Shown: piece after piece, positions 26,057 to 36,045 of the stretch
How positions within the stretch are numbered: position 1 is the first letter of the stretch
Layout: every line of letters starts with the position of its first letter
NCBI GenBank assembly: GCA_964568855.1
Contig: CAZMSD010000023.1
Span: 1 to 62,461 of the forward strand
Reading direction: 5' to 3'
DNA length: 62,461 bases
Source of the DNA: CAZMSD01 sp964568855
GTDB taxonomy: Bacteria; CAIWAD01
Translations under genes and position numbers: made by a program
Notes under the pieces: generated by a model
Told to the model about the DNA's origin: nothing
The model's database searches: none
The model's input: only the letters and a program-made list of their open reading frames with translations

Positions 26057-27046
26057 ATGAAACACACGCTTCGATTCGTTTTTTGTGCAGCATTCATGCT
26101 GGCCATGATCCACAGCACTCTTGCCGATCCGCCCCAGGTGCTCGTTGGGAGGGACTACCTGCCCTGGGGCGGCGACGCGGTGGCCGAGTTCGAAATGCTG
26201 GGCGCCGTGGTGGACGAGGTGCCCATCGAGATGCTGGGCTACTTCGAGTTAATGGAATACTGCATGGTCTACCTGAGCGCCGGCCAGGTCGTGCAGGGCG
26301 ATCCCACCCATCTGGACATCATGAGCGTGATGGATGAGCTGGAGGTCTTCGTGGCGGCCGGCGGGCTGCTGTTCTTCGAGACGGCCACGGAATCCGCCTT
26401 CCTGACGCTTCCCGGAGGCCTGGAGAACGACCACGCCGTGGACTGGGAGAACTTCGTGGACGCGCCCTGGCACCCCATCGCGGCCAGTCTGCCCGGCATG
26501 ATCTGGGGCAGCTGCTACCCGATCAGCTACGACTTCTTCACTTTCCTGCCAGCGGGGGGATTGACCATCACCTCGAGCAGCTACATCCCCGACGCGCTGA
26601 CCACCGTCGAATACCCCCTCGGCCAGGGACTCGTGGTGGCGACGTGCGTGCCCGGCGAAATGGGTCTGATCGGCGGACCGCAGGAAGGCTGCGGCGACTG
26701 GGTGCCCATGCTCTGGCGCAACGCGGCGGCCTACTGCCTGGATTACGCCTGCCAGGGCACCGTTGATGCGGAAGAGCTGCCCGGCTCGTTCAGCCTCGGG
26801 CAGAACTATCCCAATCCTTTCAATCCCGCGACCACGATCCGCTGCGAGCTGGAACGGACCATGGACGTATCACTCGCGGTCTACGACCTGCTGGGAAGTG
26901 AAGTTGCCGTGTTACACGACGGTCTGATGGATGCGGGGCGGCACGAGCTGCAATTCGACGCCTCGGGGCTGTCCAGCGGCATCTACTTCGCCGTCCTGGA
27001 AGCCGAGGGCCGGAGACTCAGCAGCAAGATGGTCCTGGCGAGATAA
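26057..27046 (+). CDS. Secreted protein with type IX-type C-terminal sorting domain
   Basis: A 329-residue exported protein. Signal peptide at residues 1-24 (FVFCAAFMLAMIHSTLA). The middle part (about 27-230) alternates strands and helices like a glutamine-amidotransferase or ThuA-like fold, but no catalytic Cys-His pair is clear. The C-terminal 85 residues start FSLGQNYPNPFNPATTI and end SGIYFAVLEAEGRRLSSKMV, the FlgD-like/Por secretion sorting domain used in FCB bacteria. It is probably sent across the outer membrane by a type IX system encoded elsewhere. GTGGGGA precedes the ATG. Confidence 0.85.
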   Translation: MKHTLRFVFCAAFMLAMIHSTLADPPQVLVGRDYLPWGGDAVAEFEMLGAVVDEVPIEMLGYFELMEYCMVYLSAGQVVQGDPTHLDIMSVMDELEVFVAAGGLLFFETATESAFLTLPGGLENDHAVDWENFVDAPWHPIAASLPGMIWGSCYPISYDFFTFLPAGGLTITSSSYIPDALTTVEYPLGQGLVVATCVPGEMGLIGGPQEGCGDWVPMLWRNAAAYCLDYACQGTVDAEELPGSFSLGQNYPNPFNPATTIRCELERTMDVSLAVYDLLGSEVAVLHDGLMDAGRHELQFDASGLSSGIYFAVLEAEGRRLSSKMVLAR

Positions 27047-27179
27047 TCTTGTTACGGATCCGCCAGGGCGGACCGTATCAAGACCCTGCAGATGCAGCGG
27101 ACGCACATGCGTGCACCGCTGATCTGCAGCACGTAATACAACGGCGGTACTCTTTCTCGAGCTCCAAAGATGCAATCGC

Positions 27180-27216
27180 CCCCGGTGCTGTCTCACAGGC
27201 ACGCACCGGGGTTTCC
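27180..27216 (+). terminator. Probable intrinsic terminator after the secreted-protein gene
   Basis: CCCCGGTGC (27180-27188) pairs with GCACCGGGG (27203-27211) over 9 bp and is followed by TTTCCTCT. It lies about 135 bases after the stop. The convergent RND permease gene ends just beyond it. Confidence 0.6.
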
Positions 27217-27307
27217 TCTCGGGCGTGTTACATGGCAATGGTGTAGCGTATCCCGCGGCGCTTGTTCCATATCAGGTCCCGCACTCGCCGTGATGCACCG
27301 GGATGTA

Positions 27308-30300
27308 TCACGCACCCGTTTCCTTCCGCCGGAACACCCGCCAGAACAGGGCGCGCAGGTAGATCGCGCCGTCGTCCACCCAGGTGTAGAGCAGCGGGAT
27401 CACCAGCAGCGTGAAGAGGGTCGAGGTCAGCAGGCCCCCGGCCATGGCGCGGCCCATGGGGGCGTAGGGCATGCCCACCAGCGCGGCGTTGCCCACCGCC
27501 ATGGGAATCAGCCCGCAGATGGTGGTCAGCGCGGTCATCATCACCGGCCGGAAACGGCGGCTGCAGGCCTCCAGCAGGGCTTCCCGCCGCTCCAGGCCCT
27601 CGCGGCGCAGCCGCACCACCAGGTCCACCAGCACGATGGCGTTGTTGACCACCACGCCCACCAGGATGATCAGCCCGATGGCGGCCATGATGTCGAAGGG
27701 CGTGCCGGTAAGGAAGAGCGCCCACCAGGCGCCGAAGAAGGCGAAGGGAATGGCGGCCAGGATGGTGAAGGGCACGGCAAAGGACTCGAAGAGCATGCCC
27801 ATCAGCAGGAAGACGAAGCAGATGGCCAGCATCAGGGCCTGCTGCTGGCTCTGGGACTGCTCGTCGTAGCGGTCGAATCCGCGGCCCAGCGACCAGGAGT
27901 AGCCCGCGGGCAGGTTGAAATTCTCGAAGGCGCCGCGGATACTCTCGCGGATCTGCTCCATCTCGCCGCTTTCGGTGAAGACCCGGATGCGCATGAAGGT
28001 GCGGCCCTGGCTGCGCCGGATGGTGCCCAGGGCCTTGCCGTGGCTGATCTCCACCAGGTTGCCCAGCGGCACGGCCACGTCGCTGCGGCCCTTGACCTCG
28101 AGCTGCCCCAGCTTGTGCAGCTGGTCCCGGTCCTTCTCGGCCAGGCGCACGCGGATCGGCACGTCGCGATCGGAGCGCTGCAGGTAGCCGATGCGGCTGC
28201 CGGAAAGCGCGTAACGCACGGTGCTGGCCAGCTCGCCGGCGCTCATGCCCTGGCGCTGCAGAGCCTCGCGGTCCACGGCGAAGCGCAGTTCCTCGTCGCC
28301 GCGCTCCACGTCCAGCTCGGTGCCGGCAACCTCGGGCAGCAGCTCCAGCCGCCTTTGGGCTTCCCGGGAGAGGTCCCTGAGCACCTCGGTGTCCGTCCCG
28401 CGCATCAACAGGGTGATGGAGCGCTCGTCCCGGTGCCCGCTCCAGCCGATGCGGATCTCCACTCCCGGCGGCTCGGGCAGGCGCTCCTTCAGGTCCTCGA
28501 TCACTTCGTCGCGCGTCAGCCGGCGATGCTCGAAGAGCCCCAGGGTCTCCCCCGTCCGCCGGTACACGTACTCGTACCAGCTCTGGCGGGCATCCGTGGC
28601 CAGCCAGACGTGCACGCGGCCCCAGGTGTTGGAGTGCCGGCTGGTGATGGTCTTCAGCCCGTAGGTTTCCTCCTGCTCGTAGACCAGGTCCTCGATCCGG
28701 CGCACCAGGTCGCCCGCGTCCTCCATGCTGTAGGAGGAGGGCATGCTCAGCCGGACGTGGAAATCGTTCACGTGGCCCTCGCCCTCGCCCACCTTTTCCA
28801 CCTGCGACATGGGAATGCCCATCGAGGCCAGCGCCAGCAGCGCCAGCAGCGTGGCGTCCACCCGGCGCCGCAGACACCATTCGAGCGCGCTGCGGACATG
28901 GTTGCGCCCCCAGCGGATCAGGCGCGATTCGCGCCTGGCCTGTGTCACGCTGAGCCGCGAGCTGAGCTGGGGGATGAAGAGCAGGGCCACCAGCAGCGAG
29001 GCCAGCAGGGCGATCACCACGGGCATGCCGATGCGCATCAGGAAAAAGGAGAGGGTGTCCTCGCCGGTCATCAGCATCAGGGGCAGGAAGACCACGATGC
29101 TGGTCAGGGTGGCCACCGTGACAGCCAGGCTGACCTCCGCCGTGCCGGCGATGCAGGACTCCCCGCGCCGGCCGTTGGAGGCCGTGATACTGATGCTCTC
29201 CATCACCACGATGGCGTTGTCCACCACCATGCCCACGCTGATCATCAGCCCCATCATGGTGATGATGTTAAGGGACCAGCCGGCGAAGTAGATCACCGTC
29301 ACGGCGATGAAGATGCAGAAGGGGATCGCGGCGGTCACCACCAGGGTGGAGGTCCAGCGCCTGAGGAAGAAGAAGAGCACGAAGAGGGCGAAGATGCCGC
29401 CCCAGATGGCGCTTTCCTTGAGGTTGTCGATGGACTCGCGGATGAAGCGGCCCTGGCTGAACAGGGGACTGATGTTCAGCGAAGCCAGGCGCGGGTCCTT
29501 TTCGGCCGCCCGCAGCAGCTCGTCGATCCTGCGGCAGAGTCGTTCCGTGTTGGCCGTGGACTCCTTGGCCACGCCCATCAGCAGGGCCGGCCGGCGGTCG
29601 ATGCGCTGCGCCCAGTGGGTATCCGGCACCCCCAGGTGCACCCGCGCCAGGTCCGCCACCTGCAGCTGCACGCGGCCGGCGCCCGCCCCCGCGGCGTTTT
29701 CCGCCCTCTGCGTCGCGCGCCCGCCCGTAACGGGAATCCGGGCGATCTCGTCGGGTTCGCGCCAGCGGGCGTCCACCCGCAGCGGCAGGCGCTTGCGGCC
29801 CTCGTAGACCTGCCCGCAGCTCAGGGCGAAGTTGTCGCCCATCAGCCGCTGCACCACTTCCCAGGAGCTGACCCCGTGCCGCCCAAGGGCCTCCAGGTCC
29901 AGGTCCACCAGCACCTCGCGGCTGTCCCCGCCCCAGAGCTGGACGTTAGCCACGCCGTCCAGGTGCTCGATGGATTTCTGGATGTACTCCTCCAACAGGA
30001 TCCGCGCCTCGGGCAGCTCGAGGTCCGAAGAGAAGCCCATCCAGTAGACTTCCTCGTCGTCCATGCCCATCCGGCGCAGCACCACGCGCTCGATGACCAC
30101 GGTGGTTTCGGCCAGTGAGCGGTCGATGCGGTCGCGGACCTGGCTCCAGGCCTGGTTCATGTCGGTGCCGTCGCGCATCTGGATCCAGATCCAGCAGCCG
30201 TGGCTCTGGCTGTAGCTCTCCAGGTAGCGCAGGCCGTGGATGCTGCGGAGGTTCTCCTCGAAGGGGCGGGCGATCCGGTCTTCCACTTCCTCGGGAGTGG

Positions 30301-30475
30301 AGTCGGGATAGGGCACCCAGAAACCCATGTAGGGCGACTCGAAACCCTGGGGCATCATCTCGTAGGGTATGCGCTGGAAGGCCAGCAGGCCCAGCGTCAG
30401 CAGGGCCAGGAAAACCATCAGCACCGTGACGGGCCGTTTCAGGGAGAAGCTGGGCAGCAGGCGGTCGAGCTTCAT
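27308..30475 (-). CDS. RND-family efflux permease, second of a tandem pair
   Basis: Inner-membrane proton-driven exporter of the AcrB/HAE1 superfamily, 1055 residues, the usual length. Duplicated layout: a helix near residue 15-35, two large periplasmic loops and two six-helix blocks. TM4 carries VGMVVDNAIVVMES, an Asp-Asn pair in place of the Asp-Asp of AcrB; TM10 has GVVVNNAIVLVD, with Asn where AcrB has the relay Lys. These changes are frequent in environmental HAE1 proteins. It starts six bases after the preceding permease gene, so the two may form a mixed trimer as MdtB and MdtC do. The substrate is unknown. Confidence 0.93.
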   Translation of the reverse strand: MKLDRLLPSFSLKRPVTVLMVFLALLTLGLLAFQRIPYEMMPQGFESPYMGFWVPYPDSTPEEVEDRIARPFEENLRSIHGLRYLESYSQSHGCWIWIQMRDGTDMNQAWSQVRDRIDRSLAETTVVIERVVLRRMGMDDEEVYWMGFSSDLELPEARILLEEYIQKSIEHLDGVANVQLWGGDSREVLVDLDLEALGRHGVSSWEVVQRLMGDNFALSCGQVYEGRKRLPLRVDARWREPDEIARIPVTGGRATQRAENAAGAGAGRVQLQVADLARVHLGVPDTHWAQRIDRRPALLMGVAKESTANTERLCRRIDELLRAAEKDPRLASLNISPLFSQGRFIRESIDNLKESAIWGGIFALFVLFFFLRRWTSTLVVTAAIPFCIFIAVTVIYFAGWSLNIITMMGLMISVGMVVDNAIVVMESISITASNGRRGESCIAGTAEVSLAVTVATLTSIVVFLPLMLMTGEDTLSFFLMRIGMPVVIALLASLLVALLFIPQLSSRLSVTQARRESRLIRWGRNHVRSALEWCLRRRVDATLLALLALASMGIPMSQVEKVGEGEGHVNDFHVRLSMPSSYSMEDAGDLVRRIEDLVYEQEETYGLKTITSRHSNTWGRVHVWLATDARQSWYEYVYRRTGETLGLFEHRRLTRDEVIEDLKERLPEPPGVEIRIGWSGHRDERSITLLMRGTDTEVLRDLSREAQRRLELLPEVAGTELDVERGDEELRFAVDREALQRQGMSAGELASTVRYALSGSRIGYLQRSDRDVPIRVRLAEKDRDQLHKLGQLEVKGRSDVAVPLGNLVEISHGKALGTIRRSQGRTFMRIRVFTESGEMEQIRESIRGAFENFNLPAGYSWSLGRGFDRYDEQSQSQQQALMLAICFVFLLMGMLFESFAVPFTILAAIPFAFFGAWWALFLTGTPFDIMAAIGLIILVGVVVNNAIVLVDLVVRLRREGLERREALLEACSRRFRPVMMTALTTICGLIPMAVGNAALVGMPYAPMGRAMAGGLLTSTLFTLLVIPLLYTWVDDGAIYLRALFWRVFRRKETGA

Positions 30476-30481
30476 TCCTGT

Positions 30482-33400
30482 CTATCCTGAATCAGATGGA
30501 TCCCGCGGGGCCGGTGCGGCGCCGGTAAAGCCGCCTCCCGCAGGCAGGGCCTCGGCGGCGTCGGGCTCCACAGAGGGCCGGAGGACTTCCAGCAGCCGCT
30601 CCCCGCGGTCGTAGAGCACGGGCACCACCAGCAGGGTCAGCGCCGTGCTGCTCAGCAGGCCCACGATGACCGTCAGGGCCATGGGACGCCGCATCTCGGC
30701 ACCCTCGCCCAGGCCCAGGGCCATGGGCAGCAGTCCCAGCACGGTGGTGGCGGTGGTCATCAGGATCGGCCGCAGGCGGAGCTGCCCGGCGCGGCGGATG
30801 GCCTCCAGGCGCTCTAATCCCTTGCGCCTGAGCAGGTTGATGGAGTCCACCAGGATGATGGCGTTGTTGACCACGATGCCCACCAGCATGATGGCCCCCA
30901 GGAAGACCACCACCGAGAGCGGGATCTTAAGCAGCAGCAGCACGGGTATCACGCCGAAGAAGGCCAGGGGCACGGCGAAGAGAATCACCAGGGGATGCAG
31001 CAGGGACTCGAACTGGCTGGCCATCACCACGTAGACCAGGAAGACGGCTAAAAGCAGCGCCATGTAGAGGCTGTCCAGGCTGCGCTCCATCTCCCGGCTC
31101 TGGCCCACCACGTCCCAGCTGTATTCGCGCGGAAAGTCCATGGCCTCGAGGCTGCGCTCGATGCCCGCGATGGCGCTGCCCAGGTCCCCGCCGGACAGGT
31201 TGGCGCGGATCACGGAGCAGCGCTGCTGGTCCACACGGCGGATCTCGCTGGGGCCTTCGTCCAGGTGCACCTCGGCCACGGCCGAGAGAGGCACGGGAAC
31301 GGGCTGTCCCGGGTTGACCACCAGGTTGCGGACCGCCTCGACGCCCTTCAGGTCCGCTTCGCGCAGCTTGACGCGCACGTCGATGCGCCGCTCGCGGTCG
31401 CGAAATTCGGTCTCCACGCTGCCCAGCACCTTGTTGCGCACAAGATTGGCTACGGTCTGCAGGTCCAGGCCCAGCCGGTGCAGGGCGTCGCGGTCGTAGC
31501 GGATGCGGACCTCGGGATTGCCGCTTCGCCGCCCCGCGTTGAGGTCGGCCAGCTGCGGCAGGTCCTCCAGCCGGCTGAGGGCCTCTCGGGTGACCTGCTT
31601 CAGGCGATCCAGGTCGTGGCCCATGATCAGGATCTCGATGGGCGTCTTGAAACTGAAGAGCACGGGATAGCTGATCCGGCTCTCCACTTCCGGAAGCCGG
31701 GCCAGGAAGGGTCGCAGCCGCCTGAGCAGACCTTCCTCCTGGCTTCGGGGATCATCGTGGGGACGCAGGCGCACGGTCAGGCGCGCGATGTGTTCGCCCT
31801 GCTGTACGTCGATGCCGCCCTGGGTGTCCGAACCCGCCACCAGCGCCACGCTGCGCACTTCGTCCTGGTCCATCAGGAAGCGCTCCAGGGGCTCGAGCCG
31901 CCCGGCGGTCCGCTCGAGCGGCGTGCCCACGGGCAGGGTCAGGTCAACGTGAAAGGTGCCCTGGTGAACCTCGGGCATCAGCTCCCGGCCTACCCTGGGT
32001 AACAGTAACCAAATGAACAGCCCCAGGGGCAGGAAGGCCGCCAGCAGCACCTGGTATGGATGGCGCAGCGCAGCACCCAGCAGCCGCGGATACAGCCCGG
32101 CCAGCGAGGAAAAGGGACCGGCGCCCCGCTCGAGCAGTCTCGTGCTGAATCCCAGCAGGGGACGGATCAGCCAGGCGCCCAGCAGGCGGGCCAGGTGCAG
32201 CAGCAGCCAGGAGGCCAGGATCAGCAGCCGCAGCAGCAGTTCGGTGGCCAGGTGCACCGGCAGCCGCAGCGACAGGTAGAGCCCCGCCACGGGCCAGGCC
32301 AGGGCGGCGAGGGCGCGCCGCAGACGGCTGCTTCTTCCGCGACGCCAGGCGATGAAAGCGCGCAGATCCTCCCGCAGCTTGAGGACGGAACGCGGCGCGC
32401 AGAAAAGCTGCGCCCGCAACGCCCGGGAAGCGCGCGCGGCGGGTCCTTCCGGTGTAATCCCGGCAGAGACCGGTTCCGCATCCGCCCCGGACAACCCCGC
32501 CGCGGGCGAGTGCCGGCCTGCGGGAGACCGCAGGGCGGAAAGCATGGGAATGAAGGTCAACGCCAGGACCAGGGAGGCCGCCAGGGCGTAAACCACCACC
32601 TGCGCCAGGTCGCCGAAGACCTGGCCGGCCACGCCTTCCACGAAGACCATGGGAAAGAAGACGGCCACGGTGGTCAGGGTGGAGGCGAAGACGGCCTGTC
32701 CCACCTCGCCCGTCCCGCGGACGGCGGCCTCGATCCGCCCGTCGCCCTCCTCCCGGCAGCGGTAGATGGACTCCAGGACCACGATGGAGTTGTCCACCAG
32801 CATGCCGATCCCCAGGGCCAGCCCGCCCAGGGACATGATGTTGAGCGAAAGGTCCGCCAGGTGCATGGGGCCGAATGTGGCCACCACGGAGAGGGGAATG
32901 GCCAGGGCAACCATAAGGGTGCTGGCCGCGCTGCGCAGGAACAGGAACAGGACCAGCACGGCGAAGAGGCCGCCCAGAAGCGCCGTGCTCCGCAGCTCGC
33001 GCAGGCTGGATTCGATGAAGGTGCTCTGATCCGCCAGCAGGCTGAGGCGCAGGCCCTGCGGGGCCAGCTCGGCGGAGAGCCAGTCGGGGCGACGGCCTCC
33101 ACGGCCCGGACCGCCGCCGCGCCGCCGCTTCTCCTTCTGCTGGTCCTTAACGGCGGCGCTGTCTGACGGGGCTTCCTCTCCGGTTCTCCTTCCATCCTCC
33201 AGGGCCGCCTCGGGTCCGCGGGGACCGAAGAGCCGGTGGCGCACGGCCTGCGCCACGTGCACCACGTTGGCGTCGGCTTCCTTGTGGATCTCGATCTCCA
33301 CGGCCGGCCGGCCGGCCACGCGGGTAATCTCAAGCGGATCCTTGCCCGCGCGATAGACCCGGGCGATGTCGGAGAGCCGGATCCAGGTCTTCTCCCCAGC

Positions 33401-34231
33401 GCGGATACGGGTGGCCGCGATTTCCTCCACGCTGCGGAATTCCGAGAGCACGCGCACCACGTACTCCGAGCGCCCCTCCTTGAGGTTGCCGCCTGCCAGG
33501 TTCACGTTCTCCGCCGCGAGCTGCCGGGTAATGGCCTGAATGTCCAGCGAGCGCAGGGACATCTCCGCTTCGTCCAGCTCGACGCGGATTTCCTCTTCCA
33601 GGCCCCCGCGTACCTTCACCGCCGCCACTCCGGGCAGCTTCTCAAGGTCCCGCTTGACGACTTCCTCGGCCAGGTGCCGCAGCCCCCTGAGCTCGGCGCC
33701 GGATGCTCCCGCCAGGTCGGGCCGCTCGTGGGGATGCTTCCGGCCGCCGCCGCCCGGACCGCGGCGGGAACTCAGGCCCACGCGGATCACGGGATCGAGC
33801 GCCGGGTCGTAGCGCAGGATCAGGGGCCGGTCCACGCCATCCGGCAGGCGGACCATCTCCAGTTTCTCGCGGATCTCCTGGATGGCTATGTCCATGTCCG
33901 TGTCCCAGGCGAATTCCACCACCACGTCGCTCTGGCCGGCCCGGGAAATGCTGGTGATCGAGATCTTGTCGGCCACCACGCCCATGGCCTGCTCGATGGG
34001 CCGCGATACGAACTGCTCCACCTCCTCGGGGGCGGAGCCCTCGAACGCGGTCCGCAGAGTCACGCTGGGATAGGAGATGTCGGGCATCAAGGTCAGCGGC
34101 AGGCGGTTGAGCGAGATCCAGCCGAAGACCATCACCGCCAGCACCAGCATGGTGACGGCCACCGGTCGCTGTGTTACAAAACGAAAGAAGGGGTAGTCGA
34201 GAGCACGGAGAGTATTCTTGCCGTTTACCAT
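30482..34231 (-). CDS. RND-family efflux permease, first of a tandem pair, with long insertions
   Basis: A 1249-residue AcrB-like exporter, about 200 residues longer than usual. TM4 carries GMLVDNSIVVLESIYR (D480-N481), TM10 GIVVNNAIILVDSINL. Two insertions explain the length: a charged low-complexity stretch in the first periplasmic loop (about 335-392, rich in Lys/Arg/Gly) and a segment of about 145 residues between the two halves (about 570-715) with extra hydrophobic helices around 640-690. The core motifs are intact. It lies 119 bases after the adaptor gene. Confidence 0.9.
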   Translation of the reverse strand: MVNGKNTLRALDYPFFRFVTQRPVAVTMLVLAVMVFGWISLNRLPLTLMPDISYPSVTLRTAFEGSAPEEVEQFVSRPIEQAMGVVADKISITSISRAGQSDVVVEFAWDTDMDIAIQEIREKLEMVRLPDGVDRPLILRYDPALDPVIRVGLSSRRGPGGGGRKHPHERPDLAGASGAELRGLRHLAEEVVKRDLEKLPGVAAVKVRGGLEEEIRVELDEAEMSLRSLDIQAITRQLAAENVNLAGGNLKEGRSEYVVRVLSEFRSVEEIAATRIRAGEKTWIRLSDIARVYRAGKDPLEITRVAGRPAVEIEIHKEADANVVHVAQAVRHRLFGPRGPEAALEDGRRTGEEAPSDSAAVKDQQKEKRRRGGGPGRGGRRPDWLSAELAPQGLRLSLLADQSTFIESSLRELRSTALLGGLFAVLVLFLFLRSAASTLMVALAIPLSVVATFGPMHLADLSLNIMSLGGLALGIGMLVDNSIVVLESIYRCREEGDGRIEAAVRGTGEVGQAVFASTLTTVAVFFPMVFVEGVAGQVFGDLAQVVVYALAASLVLALTFIPMLSALRSPAGRHSPAAGLSGADAEPVSAGITPEGPAARASRALRAQLFCAPRSVLKLREDLRAFIAWRRGRSSRLRRALAALAWPVAGLYLSLRLPVHLATELLLRLLILASWLLLHLARLLGAWLIRPLLGFSTRLLERGAGPFSSLAGLYPRLLGAALRHPYQVLLAAFLPLGLFIWLLLPRVGRELMPEVHQGTFHVDLTLPVGTPLERTAGRLEPLERFLMDQDEVRSVALVAGSDTQGGIDVQQGEHIARLTVRLRPHDDPRSQEEGLLRRLRPFLARLPEVESRISYPVLFSFKTPIEILIMGHDLDRLKQVTREALSRLEDLPQLADLNAGRRSGNPEVRIRYDRDALHRLGLDLQTVANLVRNKVLGSVETEFRDRERRIDVRVKLREADLKGVEAVRNLVVNPGQPVPVPLSAVAEVHLDEGPSEIRRVDQQRCSVIRANLSGGDLGSAIAGIERSLEAMDFPREYSWDVVGQSREMERSLDSLYMALLLAVFLVYVVMASQFESLLHPLVILFAVPLAFFGVIPVLLLLKIPLSVVVFLGAIMLVGIVVNNAIILVDSINLLRRKGLERLEAIRRAGQLRLRPILMTTATTVLGLLPMALGLGEGAEMRRPMALTVIVGLLSSTALTLLVVPVLYDRGERLLEVLRPSVEPDAAEALPAGGGFTGAAPAPRDPSDSG

Positions 34232-34349
34232 GCCGCACCGCTTTCAGATCTGTCTGTAACACGGACGGGATCGCAGGCCGGCGTCCGGGCGCCTCGACCC
34301 GCGAAGAAAGGGCCTTAGGCGCGGCGAACCGGAGAGCGGGAACAGCCCC

Positions 34350-35486
34350 TCAATCCGCCGCGGAATCCGCTTCTCCGCCGCCGGCGTTCTTCAGGGCGGT
34401 CTCCGGGGCAGCGAGCGTGTCGCCGACCACGCGCACGGAGCTGCCGGGTTTGAGCCCGCTCTGGCCGATCACCACCAGGCTTTCGCCGGCCTCGAGACCC
34501 GCCAGCGCTTCCACGCGGAACTCGTCCTCGTAGCCCTTGCTCAGGATCCGCCGGCTGGCCAGGCTGTCCTCCACCACGTAGACCACCAGGCGATCCCGGT
34601 CGTAGAGCAGGGCGCGCTTGGGAACCAGGATGGCGTTCTCGCGGGTATCCGTGACGATGGAGCAGCGGGCGTACATCCCGCTGCGCAGCTGCCCCGGCGG
34701 ATCCTCCACGCCCACGGTGACCCGGACGGTTCCGCTGGCGGGATCCACCACCGGGGCGATCCGCTTGATCCAGCCGCCGTACTCGCGCTCGCCCCGGGCC
34801 AGCGTCCGCACGGTCACTCCCTGCCCCGGACCCAGTCGGGACAACTCGCGCTCGGGCACGTCCAGCACGGCGATCAGCTCCCGGTCGTCCACCAGTGTGA
34901 AGAGCCGGGTCCCGCCCGTGACGTAGTCGCCCACGCGCACAAGGCGCTCGCTCAGGATTCCGGCGATGGGCGCGGTGACGCGACTGCGCTCGACCCTGAG
35001 GGCCGCGCTGCGCCAGTTCAGGTAGGCCTGGTCCCTGCGGTACTCGGCGTCCTCCAGGTCCTGCCGTGTGACCAGGTCCGTGCCGCCCAGGGTCTTCAAC
35101 TGGTCCAGGCGCTCAAGGTCGGCCAGGGTCTTGTCGTATTCCAGGCGGGCCCGCTCCTCGGCCAGCAGGATCTCGGCATCCTCGAGCCTGAGCAGCGTAT
35201 CGCCCGACTGCACGCGCCGGCCCTCCTCGACGCGGATCTCGGCCACATGGCCGCTCACCAGCGGGAAGACCTGCACCGCCGCCTCGGTCTCGATCACGCT
35301 GTTCAGATGGATGAAGGAGCGGATGCGGCCGCGGGTCACCGTTTCCACTTCCACCGGCACCAGGCGGACCTCGCTGCTGTCGTCCTCCGCTCCTTCTCCC
35401 TCGGCGCGGCCATGCTCCACCTGGCAGGAAATGCAGCAGGCCAGGCACAGGCCCAGAGTCGCCGTAAGCGCTCGCCAGTTAGTCAT
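34350..35486 (-). CDS. RND efflux periplasmic adaptor lipoprotein (HlyD/MFP)
   Basis: Membrane-fusion protein of 378 residues bridging the RND permeases to an outer-membrane channel. N-terminal signal with lipobox-like cysteines (LGLCLACCISC), then the biotinyl-lipoyl half (VFPLVSGHVAEIRVEEGRRV), an alpha-hairpin of about 100 residues, the second lipoyl half (VTAPIAGILSERLVRVGDYV), beta-barrel (SGMYARCSIV) and membrane-proximal domains. First gene of the efflux operon. No TolC-type channel gene is next to it. Confidence 0.92.
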   Translation of the reverse strand: MTNWRALTATLGLCLACCISCQVEHGRAEGEGAEDDSSEVRLVPVEVETVTRGRIRSFIHLNSVIETEAAVQVFPLVSGHVAEIRVEEGRRVQSGDTLLRLEDAEILLAEERARLEYDKTLADLERLDQLKTLGGTDLVTRQDLEDAEYRRDQAYLNWRSAALRVERSRVTAPIAGILSERLVRVGDYVTGGTRLFTLVDDRELIAVLDVPERELSRLGPGQGVTVRTLARGEREYGGWIKRIAPVVDPASGTVRVTVGVEDPPGQLRSGMYARCSIVTDTRENAILVPKRALLYDRDRLVVYVVEDSLASRRILSKGYEDEFRVEALAGLEAGESLVVIGQSGLKPGSSVRVVGDTLAAPETALKNAGGGEADSAAD

Positions 35487-35896
35487 CTACAGCTCCCAGG
35501 TTGGAAGAATGCCGGAAGAGGCCCGTCGCGGCGGCCGGGCGCCGGGAATCCGTCGGAGGAACTCCCGGAACCTGATAGACGTTGCGGTCCGTCCCGGGTT
35601 TCAGGCGGTCCGGCGGCCATTGTGTCACGAGGCCCGGATCCCGGGGATTCTCCCCGCCACGCTCCGCTACGCCGCCGCGCTCCGCGGCGCGCCGCCCTGA
35701 GACGCCGGGTCCGGGGGGAGGATTCTCCGGGAAAGGTAGCGCTTTCCACAGTCCATTTGGATCGATGTCTTTACAGGTAGTGAAGAATCGCGCTGTGATT
35801 CACCGCTTCCGAGAACCGCACTGGATTGTTTCTATTGGGTTTCTATAACTGGCACCGCGTTTGCAGTACGGATAATCGAGTTCAGGTTCATGGAAA

Positions 35897-35941
35897 GGCA
35901 CCGGTCGACGGTATTGGTTCCTCGACGCCCCGGCCGGTGCC
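35897..35941 (-). terminator. Stem-loop downstream of the glycosyltransferase operon
   Basis: GGCACCGG (35897-35904) pairs with CCGGTGCC (35934-35941). On the minus strand the stem is followed by TTTCC. It may be a second terminator of the glycosyltransferase operon; the weak U-run keeps this tentative. Confidence 0.35.
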
Positions 35942-35985
35942 ATCCTTCTGAGCGTCCTTCCTTCTGGATAGCTTCCATGACTCGT

Positions 35986-36007
35986 GAACCCCGGTTCGCC
36001 GGGGTTC
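35986..36007. terminator. Strong hairpin downstream of the glycosyltransferase gene
   Basis: GAACCCCGG and CCGGGGTTC form a perfect 9-bp stem with a TTCG loop (CGAA on the minus strand). It starts about 40 bases after the glycosyltransferase stop. The plus-strand side has the more T-rich tail, so the direction of termination is unclear. Confidence 0.5.
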
Positions 36008-36045
36008 GCTTCATTTCAACGATCCCGCCGCTGGTCCTCAAGGGC

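Larger units (their letters stand above)
35487..36045. other. Intergenic region with two stem-loops
   Basis: About 560 bases without a credible gene between the efflux operon start and the glycosyltransferase end. It should hold the efflux-operon promoter on the minus strand; the AT-rich part around 35825-35850 (TATAGA on the minus strand) is the only candidate and lacks a good -35. Two hairpins lie toward the glycosyltransferase: 35897-35941 and 35986-36007. Confidence 0.5.
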
